Of a DNA stretch of 35,232 nt, positions 18,243-25,740 are shown in pieces. The notes beneath the pieces were generated by a model. The model had not been told where the DNA came from. It was given only the letters and a program-made list of their open reading frames with translations, and made no database searches. This DNA is from Candidatus Gottesmanbacteria bacterium RIFCSPHIGHO2_02_FULL_39_11 (GTDB taxonomy: Bacteria > Patescibacteriota > Microgenomatia > 2-02-FULL-39-11), in contig MFJL01000044.1 in assembly GCA_001779195.1 (NCBI GenBank), forward strand, positions 19,199 to 54,430, read 5' to 3'. The position numbers and the translations under genes were made by a program. The stretch's first letter is position 1. Every line of letters begins with the position of its first letter.

Positions 18243-19006
18243 AGTTTCTTCCATCCTCCGTTATCATCGTAATAATGCAAAATATAGAGCCTATAAAAGA
18301 TAGCCATCGTGTCTAGTGAAATATTGAAAATCGCATGAATTGTTGAAGAATGAATCATATCTGAAAAATTATATTTAAGTTTTATAGGAGCTTCATAAAT
18401 TCTTCTAAATCCTTGTCTTTTGGCTACAGCCAATAACTCTAAATCAAAAGCATATTTTTTGACAAGAAGTCGGGGTAAGATCTTTTCTAAAACTTTTCTC
18501 CTGAAAATTTTAATCCCTGCCTGAGTATCCCGAACACTCAGATGAAATAATAACCGAACTATCATTTGATAGCCAAAACTCAAAATCCTACGGTCTCTAG
18601 GATAATTCACAATCGAAGCAGGATGACGCTTGGACCCAACAATCACATCAGCGTTATACCATTCCATGTGTTCTAAAATCATGGAAATACCATTGGGATC
18701 TATCTCCATACCGGAATCGATAAAAGCTACATAGTCGCCTGTGGCTTTCCCCATCCCCAATCTTACTGCGTGACCTTTTCCCTGATTTTTCATGTATACC
18801 ATCACTTTTACGTTTAAAGACTTCATTTGCTTTGCCGCTCTATAGGTGCCATCACCATATCCGTCTACCACAACGATAATTTCATAAGAATATCGAATTT
18901 GGCTGAGTACTTTTTCAATTCTTCTGACATCCTTTACTATAGTTTTGGATTGATGATAGGCAGGAACAATTACCGAGAGCTTACGATGAACCAATTGATC
19001 AGTCAT
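18239..19006 (-). CDS. Glycosyltransferase family 2, dolichyl/polyprenyl-phosphate sugar synthase-like
   Basis: KLSVIVPAYHQSKTIVKDVRRIEKVLSQIRYSYEIIVVVDGYGDGTY; GKGHAVRLGMGKATGDYVAFIDSGMEIDP; DTQAGIKIFRR. Confidence 0.9.
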   Translation of the reverse strand: MTDQLVHRKLSVIVPAYHQSKTIVKDVRRIEKVLSQIRYSYEIIVVVDGYGDGTYRAAKQMKSLNVKVMVYMKNQGKGHAVRLGMGKATGDYVAFIDSGMEIDPNGISMILEHMEWYNADVIVGSKRHPASIVNYPRDRRILSFGYQMIVRLLFHLSVRDTQAGIKIFRRKVLEKILPRLLVKKYAFDLELLAVAKRQGFRRIYEAPIKLKYNFSDMIHSSTIHAIFNISLDTMAIFYRLYILHYYDDNGGWKKL

Positions 19007-20304
19007 ATCATATTTCTATGAATATTTTTCAGAAGTATATGAGTCAAAACCTTCTTTTCTTTCTGCCAAACAAAAAAAGAAGCGGCAGTAAAATATAACA
19101 AACTGACGAAAATATTTATCCAAATTATCTCCCTGATGGAATTGTGAATAAAGAAGATAAATACACTTTGGAGAAGTGAAATTAAAAAAAGAAAATATAT
19201 AGGTTTACCGGAAGAGATAGAAAGAAGAAAATAGGTGAGAATTGAATTAACCGAGAGCAAAGTTATAAAAAAAGAAAATATACCCATATAAGGAATTGCA
19301 CCGGCATATCTTCCGCCGTAAAGAATCGACAGTATGAGTCCCGGAAACAGAAAATAGGTGAATATTAAGAGGGATGAAATTCCCAAAGCGAATACTAATG
19401 TGCCCAAAAGGGGCATGATATAGGGTGTACCGTTACCGGCTCTTCCGGATACCAAAGGAAACATTACGCTTATAATCGGGCCAATAAGATAGTATATAAT
19501 CTTGCCGACAGTAGACAAAGCAACATATTCGCCGGCAACATCCGGAGCAAAAAAATGCTTCACCAAAATAATATCAGAGGTAAAAAATAGGGTTATGGTA
19601 AGACTCGTCAACAGCACCGGCAACGCAGTCTTCCAATTTAGCCATTTCGGCGCCTTTACGTTCTCTTCTGATGCATATTTGCTGAATAAAATACGAAGCT
19701 CGAGAACAGTAAGCAGATACCCTCCTACAGCCCCTATCAAAGTACCCATCATGGCTCCGACCAGTCCAAAATTCAATATGACCAAAAGTATTGACACAAT
19801 CAGTTTGAGTATTACCTCTACAATACTGTTTGCCGAAAGGTATGAAAACGACAGGGTACCCTGAAGAGTGGCGCGATTAAGAGTTGCAGAAAAACTTAAC
19901 ACGAAGATTAAAGAAATAATGATAAGAGGAAGTGCATTTTCCAACTGGAGAAAAATACTCAGCTTTCCGGCAAATAATATAGTTATTGCTGTCAGAAAAA
20001 TACCCAAGAGAAAAAGTCTCGGGGTTAAATCATGCAGTAAGAGCTTTACGACACCGGTCTTTCTCCCCCCCCAATAGAAAGAGATCGTCTTGACCATCAG
20101 CAACTGAAAAACAGAAAGAGGTATGGAAAAAATAGCTAAAATGGAAAGCGTTGCCCCCAAGTCTCCAAATGCATGCGGAGTAAGCATTCTCCCCATAAAA
20201 AGACTATAGAGGAAATTACCAAAATTTGCCGTGTTGTTGGCTATAAATACAAATAGGCTTCCTCGCACCAACCTACTTTGCGACATGCGTCTGAATATTG
20301 ACAT
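19003..20304 (-). CDS. Polysaccharide biosynthesis flippase (Wzx/MOP-like)
   Basis: RLVRGSLFVFIANNTANFGNFLYSLFMGRMLTPHAFGDLGATLSILAIFSIP plus about 12-14 hydrophobic segments. Confidence 0.85.
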   Translation of the reverse strand: MSIFRRMSQSRLVRGSLFVFIANNTANFGNFLYSLFMGRMLTPHAFGDLGATLSILAIFSIPLSVFQLLMVKTISFYWGGRKTGVVKLLLHDLTPRLFLLGIFLTAITILFAGKLSIFLQLENALPLIIISLIFVLSFSATLNRATLQGTLSFSYLSANSIVEVILKLIVSILLVILNFGLVGAMMGTLIGAVGGYLLTVLELRILFSKYASEENVKAPKWLNWKTALPVLLTSLTITLFFTSDIILVKHFFAPDVAGEYVALSTVGKIIYYLIGPIISVMFPLVSGRAGNGTPYIMPLLGTLVFALGISSLLIFTYFLFPGLILSILYGGRYAGAIPYMGIFSFFITLLSVNSILTYFLLSISSGKPIYFLFLISLLQSVFIFFIHNSIREIIWINIFVSLLYFTAASFFVWQKEKKVLTHILLKNIHRNMI

Positions 20305-20364
20305 AACAGACTTTATTATAAAGGGCCAGGTGAAGTTTTGTTAAGTGAGGTTTTTACCTTTCTA

Positions 20365-21069
20365 TTACTTTTTGAAAAATATCGAAAGGATGTTTTGCCA
20401 CAGATTCGTTTTCTTAACCGGTTGTGTTACTGGTGATGGTATAGCCGTGGGTTGAATCTCCTGAGGAGGAGGCTCATATGCCACAGCAACTGTATTTTCC
20501 TGCTGATTGGCATCCCCCAACCGCGGTTCTATATCCACACCCATTACTTCGGCTTCTACAACCGGTTTTCTTACAGGTACTACGTTATACGAGAGACCCA
20601 AAACAGAATTATTGGCGCTATACCCTACACCTCCCGGTCTTCCCGACCATTCCTGAGATAATGCTCCTGCTGCACAACCCTTTAAGGCTTGAACTGCGAA
20701 ATAAAAGGTTTTATTAGGTAAATAGCCTACGGTAAAATTTCCTGTATCCCCGATATTTACAGCTGAATAGATATAGTTTTTAGGTGTTAGCCCATAGTAA
20801 ATATTATACCCCGTGGCTCCCGGAACTTTATGCCAGTATAAGACGACTTCACCGTTTTTAGCTTTTTTAGGCAAAACCGGATGATTTGGCTGCAGAAGAA
20901 TAGGCGCTTTATCCGGCTGTGAATCAGTGCACTTAGGCGGCCCCTGATTGGAAAAATCAACTTGCGGACTCCATCCGTATGATTCAGCTTTTACATCCCC
21001 GGCAAACATAGATACGACTGCAATAAACAATAAAACTACAATACTGAAATTCTTGGCTTTGTTTTTCAT
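20365..21069 (-). CDS. Secreted fibronectin type III domain protein
   Basis: Signal peptide-like N-term MKNKAKNFSIVVLLFIAVVSMFAGDVKA; FN3-like APILLQPNHP...GEVVLYWHKVPGATGYNIYYGLTPKNYIYSAVNIGDTGNFTVGYLPNKTFYFAVQALKGC. Confidence 0.75.
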   Translation of the reverse strand: MKNKAKNFSIVVLLFIAVVSMFAGDVKAESYGWSPQVDFSNQGPPKCTDSQPDKAPILLQPNHPVLPKKAKNGEVVLYWHKVPGATGYNIYYGLTPKNYIYSAVNIGDTGNFTVGYLPNKTFYFAVQALKGCAAGALSQEWSGRPGGVGYSANNSVLGLSYNVVPVRKPVVEAEVMGVDIEPRLGDANQQENTVAVAYEPPPQEIQPTAIPSPVTQPVKKTNLWQNILSIFFKK

Positions 21070-21078
21070 AAATTGTAT

Positions 21079-21143
21079 TCAATAATCTTTATTTATTTCA
21101 GAATAAAACGTATTGTCATGTCTTGTCAAGGGGCAGACAAGAC
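21079..21143 (-). promoter_or_regulatory. Sigma70-like promoter for the FN3 gene, overlapping an 8-bp perfect hairpin
   Basis: Minus strand TTGACA (21129-21124), 18-nt spacer, TATTCT (21105-21100). Hairpin arms GTCTTGTC (21120-21127) and GACAAGAC (21136-21143). Confidence 0.5.
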
Positions 21144-21155
21144 TAAAAATTAAGC

Positions 21156-21191
21156 TTGACGCAGGTTGTAGGAGCTGATATTCTTTTCTCT
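21156..21191 (+). promoter_or_regulatory. Extended sigma70-like promoter giving a near-leaderless riboflavin kinase transcript
   Basis: TTGACG (21156-21161), 17-nt spacer, TGaTATTCT (-10 at 21179-21184), ATG at 21195. Confidence 0.6.
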
Positions 21192-21194
21192 CGT

Positions 21195-21578
21195 ATGAAT
21201 AATTGGTATACATCAAAAGTAATAAAAGGAAACCAAAAAGGGAGAGAAATCGGGTTTCCTACAATAAATTTGGATAATCCTTCCCTGTTAAAAGGAGAGA
21301 AAGAAGGAGTATATCTCGCCCAGGTGCGGGTACGGGATAAAAATCACTGGGGAATGCTCTACTATGGTCCCCGGTTAGTAGTTGATGAAACTCAAACTAC
21401 TTTAGAAATACACTTATTTGAATTTAATGAAGAATTATACGGACAGCAAATTCAGTTTCGGATATATGATTACATCCGGGGAGTTTTGAAGTTTAATTCA
21501 TTTGATGAACTAAAAAACCAACTGGAAAAAGATCAGAGAGAAGCCATAAACTTCATAAAAATGGTAGTAAGCGCCTGA
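21195..21578 (+). CDS. Stand-alone riboflavin kinase domain protein (RibF C-terminal-like)
   Basis: KVIKGNQKGREIGFPTINLDNPSLLKGEKEGVYLAQVRV...TTLEIHLFEFNEELYGQQIQFRIYDYIRGVLKFNSFDELKNQLEKDQREA. ATG 21195 preferred since the track start at 21156 is the TTG of the -35 box. Confidence 0.85.
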   Translation: MNNWYTSKVIKGNQKGREIGFPTINLDNPSLLKGEKEGVYLAQVRVRDKNHWGMLYYGPRLVVDETQTTLEIHLFEFNEELYGQQIQFRIYDYIRGVLKFNSFDELKNQLEKDQREAINFIKMVVSA

Positions 21579-21631
21579 TACTTCCAATCCTTCTCATATA
21601 TAGCCATTCCTGATAAAATACCATAGCAAGC

Positions 21632-21707
21632 GCCGACGTAGCTCAGTTGGTAGAGCAACGCTTTCGTAAAGCGTGGGTCATCGGTCCGATTCCGATCGTC
21701 GGCTCCA
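21632..21707 (+). tRNA. tRNA-Thr (anticodon CGT), CCA encoded
   Basis: GCCGACG acceptor, GCTCAGTTGGTAGAGC D arm, ACGCT-TTCGTAA-AGCGT anticodon arm, ATCGGTCCGATTCCGAT T arm, CGTCGGC acceptor, T discriminator, CCA. Confidence 0.93.
21666..21705 (+). repeat. Direct repeat copy 1 (attL-like), tRNA-Thr anticodon loop to acceptor
   Basis: GGGTCATCGGTCCGATTCCGATCGTCGGCTC (21675-21705) is identical to 22808-22838; similarity extends upstream as GTAAAG(C/T)GT. Confidence 0.85.
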
Positions 21708-21832
21708 TATCGGAATTATTTTTCGAAAGAGAGAATTTGTCCCGACTTGTCGACCCTTTTTCAGGTCCGAGCCGACCTTTTTCCTCATTGAACCAACTTT
21801 TGAGAGTAAATGCAAGTGGTTTTGAAAGTGTT

Positions 21833-22669
21833 TTATTTCTTGTTTTCGTCACCTAAAAGCCCCAGATTTTTGGCATTCAGTTTGGAAACAACTTTCTTGC
21901 CTGTCCTTTTCTCAATTTTTCTCCTGGCTGATCCGGCAATGGCTCCGCCTTCTCTGGCTACTCTCTGATTTTCATTGAAATTTTTCGGTTCGTCTTTCTT
22001 GGAAATTTCCGTAGTGGTTGCTTCGGCCAACATATTAAGCACCAATTCCAAATTGGTCATGTTGTCCCGCAAATTTTCTTTCTTTAAACCTTTAAATTGC
22101 TTGTAGTCTTTTGTCCTCATTCCTGCCCAGGCGAAAGTGATGATGTCAGTCAAAATAGCAAACTTACTGTTACCCTTTACTCCGCGAGTTTCCCACTCGT
22201 CAGTCAGTTCTTTTCTGACTTCAATGCTTTTTAGTCTTTGGTTTACCCAATCTTTGGAGTACCCGCGTTTTAAGTAAAAATGCATGGCTCTTTGGATGAC
22301 TTTTTCCGGATCTTCTGCCTCTTCAATTCGTTCATAACCAACCCGGGCAAGCCAAAGTTTAAATGGTTCAGCTTGCGGAGACGGGATTGACTGAATGATA
22401 CGAAGCATTGTTTCGGTGTCTGCCATGTCAGTCAAACGCATTTTTCCATCCGCTGCCAGCATTTTCAAAGCGTTACATTTTGTAACGGTTTCATCTGCTC
22501 CTTCATCTAGCAGTCTTTTTTTAAGCACCCGCCAGTAAACCTGCGGATTTGTACTATCAGAAAGCACAGCAACTATATCAACTACTGAAAACCACCACTT
22601 TTCATTTTCTTGATCCCACTGTCGGCGGATTTTCTTGCCCTCAAAAATTGCGATTTTTGTATCTTTCAT
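21833..22669 (-). CDS. Bro-N domain / DinD-like (phage antirepressor family) protein
   Basis: IAIFEGKKIRRQWDQENEKWWFSVVDIVAVLSDSTNPQVYWRVLKKRL N-terminal Bro-N-like; C-term VAREGGAIAGSARRKIEKRTGKKVVSKLNAKNL as in DinD-type proteins. Confidence 0.82.
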   Translation of the reverse strand: MKDTKIAIFEGKKIRRQWDQENEKWWFSVVDIVAVLSDSTNPQVYWRVLKKRLLDEGADETVTKCNALKMLAADGKMRLTDMADTETMLRIIQSIPSPQAEPFKLWLARVGYERIEEAEDPEKVIQRAMHFYLKRGYSKDWVNQRLKSIEVRKELTDEWETRGVKGNSKFAILTDIITFAWAGMRTKDYKQFKGLKKENLRDNMTNLELVLNMLAEATTTEISKKDEPKNFNENQRVAREGGAIAGSARRKIEKRTGKKVVSKLNAKNLGLLGDENKK

Positions 22670-22797
22670 CCTTATACGTTTGTATCAATTTCAAGCGTAA
22701 AACACAATAGAAAAAGACGACTAAAATTTTTCCGGCAAAACAAAGCGAGGCGACAGCTTCGAGCAATTTGGTACAATGGCTCAAGCATTGTGGGCAG

Positions 22798-22838
22798 GTA
22801 AAGTGTCGGGTCATCGGTCCGATTCCGATCGTCGGCTC
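22798..22838 (+). repeat. Direct repeat copy 2 (attR-like), tRNA-Thr 3' fragment without a 5' half
   Basis: 31-bp exact repeat of 21675-21705 at 22808-22838, offset 1133 bp; preceding sequence does not fold into a canonical tRNA 5' half. Confidence 0.85.
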
Positions 22839-23044
22839 TATTTTTTGTCGGCTGCATAGTACTGGGATAAACCGCAGACATCGGTTCTCTGTCCGCAATC
22901 GCTTGTACGCTCAGACGCTTCCAAGCGGGGATTCCTAAAAGGGACTCAAGAGTAGCGTATCAAAAACGGCACCTGAGAATTTTAAAAGATTTATACAAGA
23001 GTAGGTGTGGACTCACTTCCACCCTCCAGGTGGAGGTTCTTATA

Positions 23045-23332
23045 ATGAGAAGAACAAAATATTACCGGGTACCGGATGTCGGGAAACCAAATGAGTTGGT
23101 TAAAGACGTCATATACCGGTACATCAGAAATCCCATGTACTTATCCCAAATGCTTTTTTGCGGAGTGCTCATAATTAATTCATTTTCAATATATCGGTTC
23201 GGAGTTTATTTTTTATTCGTAATAAATTTTATTTTTAAAATTCAATACGAAGAAGTATTATTAAATGCGCATTTTAAGGAATTTGCAGCGTACAGAAAGA
23301 CATCCTGGAGGCTGATTCCCTTTATATACTGA
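23045..23332 (+). CDS. Short ICMT/PEMT-like methyltransferase C-terminal fragment (possibly truncated)
   Basis: VIYRYIRNPMYLSQMLFCGVLIINS...KIQYEEVLLNAHFKEFAAYRKTSWRLIPFIY resembles the C-terminal half of isoprenylcysteine/phospholipid methyltransferase-like membrane proteins; N-terminal TM segments absent. GGAGG at 23032-23036. Confidence 0.6.
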   Translation: MRRTKYYRVPDVGKPNELVKDVIYRYIRNPMYLSQMLFCGVLIINSFSIYRFGVYFLFVINFIFKIQYEEVLLNAHFKEFAAYRKTSWRLIPFIY

Positions 23333-23377
23333 TTAATCCTGCACAAATCTGATCAGTGAAAAGAAATACAGCAAAAA

Positions 23378-24250
23378 CTAAAAAGCGTATTTCTGAAGAA
23401 AAGAGAGGACGTGCTGTTTAAATTCAGCCGGGTGGGCACTGAAAACATCATGCAGGCTGTCTGCTTCCCAATATTCCTTGGGTGAATTTGCCAGTTCATA
23501 CAAATTCTTCGCGTCTTTCCAGTTTAATTCCTCATCTTGTTTTGCTGAAATTAACAAAATGGGAGATTTGATATTTTTAATAACCGTAGAGGGGGAGAAT
23601 CGCTCATAATCTCTTCCCAGTTCTATAAATGCAGCTATTTTCATAAACGGATAAAAGATAGTCGGAGAAAGACCGGCCGCTTTGATCTGAAAATGGAAAA
23701 GGGAGGAAAAATTTGCATACGGAACGGAAGCGATGACAAAATCCCCTTTCCCTGTTTCCCCTGCCGTTGTAAGGGCAGTAGTCCCTCCCATGGAAATGCC
23801 TAAAAAACCTATTTTCTTGCCTTTATTTTCGGAAAGAGATTTTATGTGATCAAAAACAGCTTCAACATCTTTCCATTCCGCAACTCCTAATGTTATTTTG
23901 TTTCCCTTACTCTCTCCGTATGATCGTAAATCCAGTAGTACCGTTGAATACCCAGCGTTGCGGAGATACTCCGCGTGCCCCAGCATTTGAGCTTTACCCC
24001 CCGGATTACTGTATCCGTGAATCAAAATGACAATTGCTTTAGGACCTGTTACCGGAAAATACCAGTAGGCAATTTTTCCTCCGTCGCGGTTAGTGATAAA
24101 AAATGTATTAGCCGTCCAGCCGGCCGGTAACGGTCTTTTATCGCTTGCCGCATGGAGATGAAGTTTTACACGAAGCCGATACCAAATATAGAAAAATAAG
24201 CTGAATAAAAGTAATGAAATAATACTGGCAAGTAAAATCAGAACTTTCAT
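23378..24250 (-). CDS. Alpha/beta hydrolase family protein
   Basis: AIVILIHGYSNPGGKAQMLGHAEYLRNAGYSTVLLDLRSYGESKG; IGFLGISMGGTTALT nucleophile elbow; ILLISAKQDEELNW; LHDVFSAHP. ATG at 24250 with TATACT 14 nt upstream. Confidence 0.9.
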   Translation of the reverse strand: MKVLILLASIISLLLFSLFFYIWYRLRVKLHLHAASDKRPLPAGWTANTFFITNRDGGKIAYWYFPVTGPKAIVILIHGYSNPGGKAQMLGHAEYLRNAGYSTVLLDLRSYGESKGNKITLGVAEWKDVEAVFDHIKSLSENKGKKIGFLGISMGGTTALTTAGETGKGDFVIASVPYANFSSLFHFQIKAAGLSPTIFYPFMKIAAFIELGRDYERFSPSTVIKNIKSPILLISAKQDEELNWKDAKNLYELANSPKEYWEADSLHDVFSAHPAEFKQHVLSFLQKYAF

Positions 24251-24347
24251 TAACCTAAAGTATACCAAAATCCGGTAATTTAGATAGATTTCTACGCGTT
24301 AGACTGTTAAACCAGAGGACCCGTCCGAATTTTGAAAGAATAAGTAG

Positions 24348-24353
24348 TATAAT
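24348..24353 (+). promoter_or_regulatory. -10 box TATAAT 12 nt before ATG (leaderless configuration)
   Basis: TATAATAAAAACATG with ATG at 24360. Confidence 0.5.
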
Positions 24354-24359
24354 AAAAAC

Positions 24360-25079
24360 ATGCGGCCTACATCTTCTCACAGAATAAAAATTGAGGAAAG
24401 AAAACTGTATAAAAAAGCAGCACTTTTTATAGCTGCGATGATCGGGTTTGGAATTTTTATGATTTTTATCGGAGTTCCTGTATTTGCTCAGGCAATTTTA
24501 TTTATCTCAGGATTTAGAAAAGATAAGACTCCAGTTAATGTATCAGTTTCTGAAAATGCTCTTTTTCCTCCGTCTCTGGATCCCCTGTCTGAGGCAACCA
24601 ATACAGCAACCATCGCTCTTTCAGGATACGGAGAAAAAGACGCCTCCGTTGTTGTTTTCGTAAATGATAAAGAGACTAAAAAAGCACAGACAGACAGTAT
24701 TGGCAAGTTTTTTATTCTGAACCTACCTATTAAAGAAGGGAGTAACATCATAACTGCTAAAAGTATAAAAGATGATAAAGAAAGTTCTCCTTCCTCCTCT
24801 TTTACCGTTTCCTATCTTAATAAGCCTCCGAAGCTTGATATAGACAGTCCGCATGACGGAGATAAATTCTCATCAGAAAAAAAACAGGCTATAGTAAGCG
24901 GGATAACTGATCCGGATAACAGAATTACGGTAAATGACAGAATGGTAGTGGTAAACACCCAGGGTCAATTCAGATTTGCCTATCCCCTGTCAGAGGGAGA
25001 TAATGAGTTGACCATAAAAGCATATGATCCGGCGGGAAATTCAAGTGAAAAAAAGATTAAAGTCATCTATTATCCTTAA
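24360..25079 (+). CDS. Membrane-anchored protein with two tandem Ig-like (glucodextranase B-like) domains
   Basis: N-terminal TM (AALFIAAMIGFGIFMIFIGVPVFAQAILF) then two beta-rich repeats each with D..G.F...L.EG.N.I..KA (GKFFILNLPIKEGSNIITAKS; GQFRFAYPLSEGDNELTIKAYDPAGNSSEKKI). Confidence 0.75.
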   Translation: MRPTSSHRIKIEERKLYKKAALFIAAMIGFGIFMIFIGVPVFAQAILFISGFRKDKTPVNVSVSENALFPPSLDPLSEATNTATIALSGYGEKDASVVVFVNDKETKKAQTDSIGKFFILNLPIKEGSNIITAKSIKDDKESSPSSSFTVSYLNKPPKLDIDSPHDGDKFSSEKKQAIVSGITDPDNRITVNDRMVVVNTQGQFRFAYPLSEGDNELTIKAYDPAGNSSEKKIKVIYYP

Positions 25080-25086
25080 AAAGGGA

Positions 25087-25590
25087 TTAAACAGGTTTTG
25101 CAATTACAAATCTTCTCTTGCTGTCCAAAAACCCGTCGCATGTATATAGTGTAAGCCTGTCATCATCTACTTTTACCAAAGTAAGGTCTGTAGAGACTAC
25201 ATCCCTGATATCAACAATCCTGTATTTTCTTATCCCCTCTTCTCCGGCAACACTTACGATTTCACCTGTACTCACATTATACAGTTCTGCGAAAAGCCCC
25301 TTTCTGTTATGAGCCCACATTACTATATTTCCTTTATCGCAAAGATTACTACCGGAATTAATATGCCAGGAAACAGCATCATCGTATGTAGTCCAATCAT
25401 TTCCTTTTACCTCTCCTGCTTTAAGTTTTAAGACAACAGAAGTATTTGAAAATGAAATGGTTTGGGGGATATTCAGGTTACAAAGAGGCTCAACAGCCGG
25501 TTTATAGGAATAAATAGAAGTATTGATCCTTAAAAAAAGATAAAAAATAGAGAATAGGATAATAAAAAACGGCAGGATTTTTTTAACCAT
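25087..25590 (-). CDS. Sortase
   Basis: N-terminal TM MVKKILPFFIILFSIFYLFL; catalytic H in IVMWAHNRKGLFAELYNVSTGEIVSV, C in DRLTLYTCDG, R in DSKRRFVIAKPV. Confidence 0.88.
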   Translation of the reverse strand: MVKKILPFFIILFSIFYLFLRINTSIYSYKPAVEPLCNLNIPQTISFSNTSVVLKLKAGEVKGNDWTTYDDAVSWHINSGSNLCDKGNIVMWAHNRKGLFAELYNVSTGEIVSVAGEEGIRKYRIVDIRDVVSTDLTLVKVDDDRLTLYTCDGFLDSKRRFVIAKPV

Positions 25591-25602
25591 ATATATACTA
25601 AC

Positions 25603-25622
25603 CGGGACCATTACTGGTCCCG
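25603..25622. repeat. Perfect 8-bp hairpin just upstream of the sortase start
   Basis: CGGGACCA-TTAC-TGGTCCCG. Confidence 0.7.
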
Positions 25623-25639
25623 AGTAACAATGTTATTTT

Positions 25640-25734
25640 ACTTGTCACCCTGAACTTGTTTCAGGGTCTTCATTAAAAAAGTCAGATGCTGAAACCTGCC
25701 TTGTCGGCAGACAGGTAAATTCAGCATGACAAGT
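25640..25734. repeat. REP/MITE-like palindromic element, about 95 bp
   Basis: Terminal inverted repeat ACTTGTCA...TGACAAGT; internal hairpins CCCTGAA..TTCAGGG and GCTGAA...CCTGCC-TTGT-CGGCAGACAGG...TTCAGC. Confidence 0.75.
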
Positions 25735-25740
25735 GATGAT

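Noticed and set aside
21120-21194. FMN riboswitch upstream of the riboflavin kinase (AAGGGGCAG string)
   Set aside because: None of the rest of the conserved RFN element is present and the promoter places the TSS almost at the ATG, leaving no leader.
22741-22838. Possible second complete tRNA gene ending in GTCGGCTC
   Set aside because: No upstream segment pairs with CGTCGGC as a 7-bp acceptor, the anticodon arm cannot be folded canonically, and there is no CCA; better explained as an att-like 3' fragment.
21643-22898. Short ORFs 21643-21852, 21647-21856, 22641-22898, 22672-22881 (PTIGIGPMTHAL / DRNRTDDPTLYL)
   Set aside because: Translations across or antisense to tRNA sequence or its 3' fragment; a well known type of spurious protein prediction.
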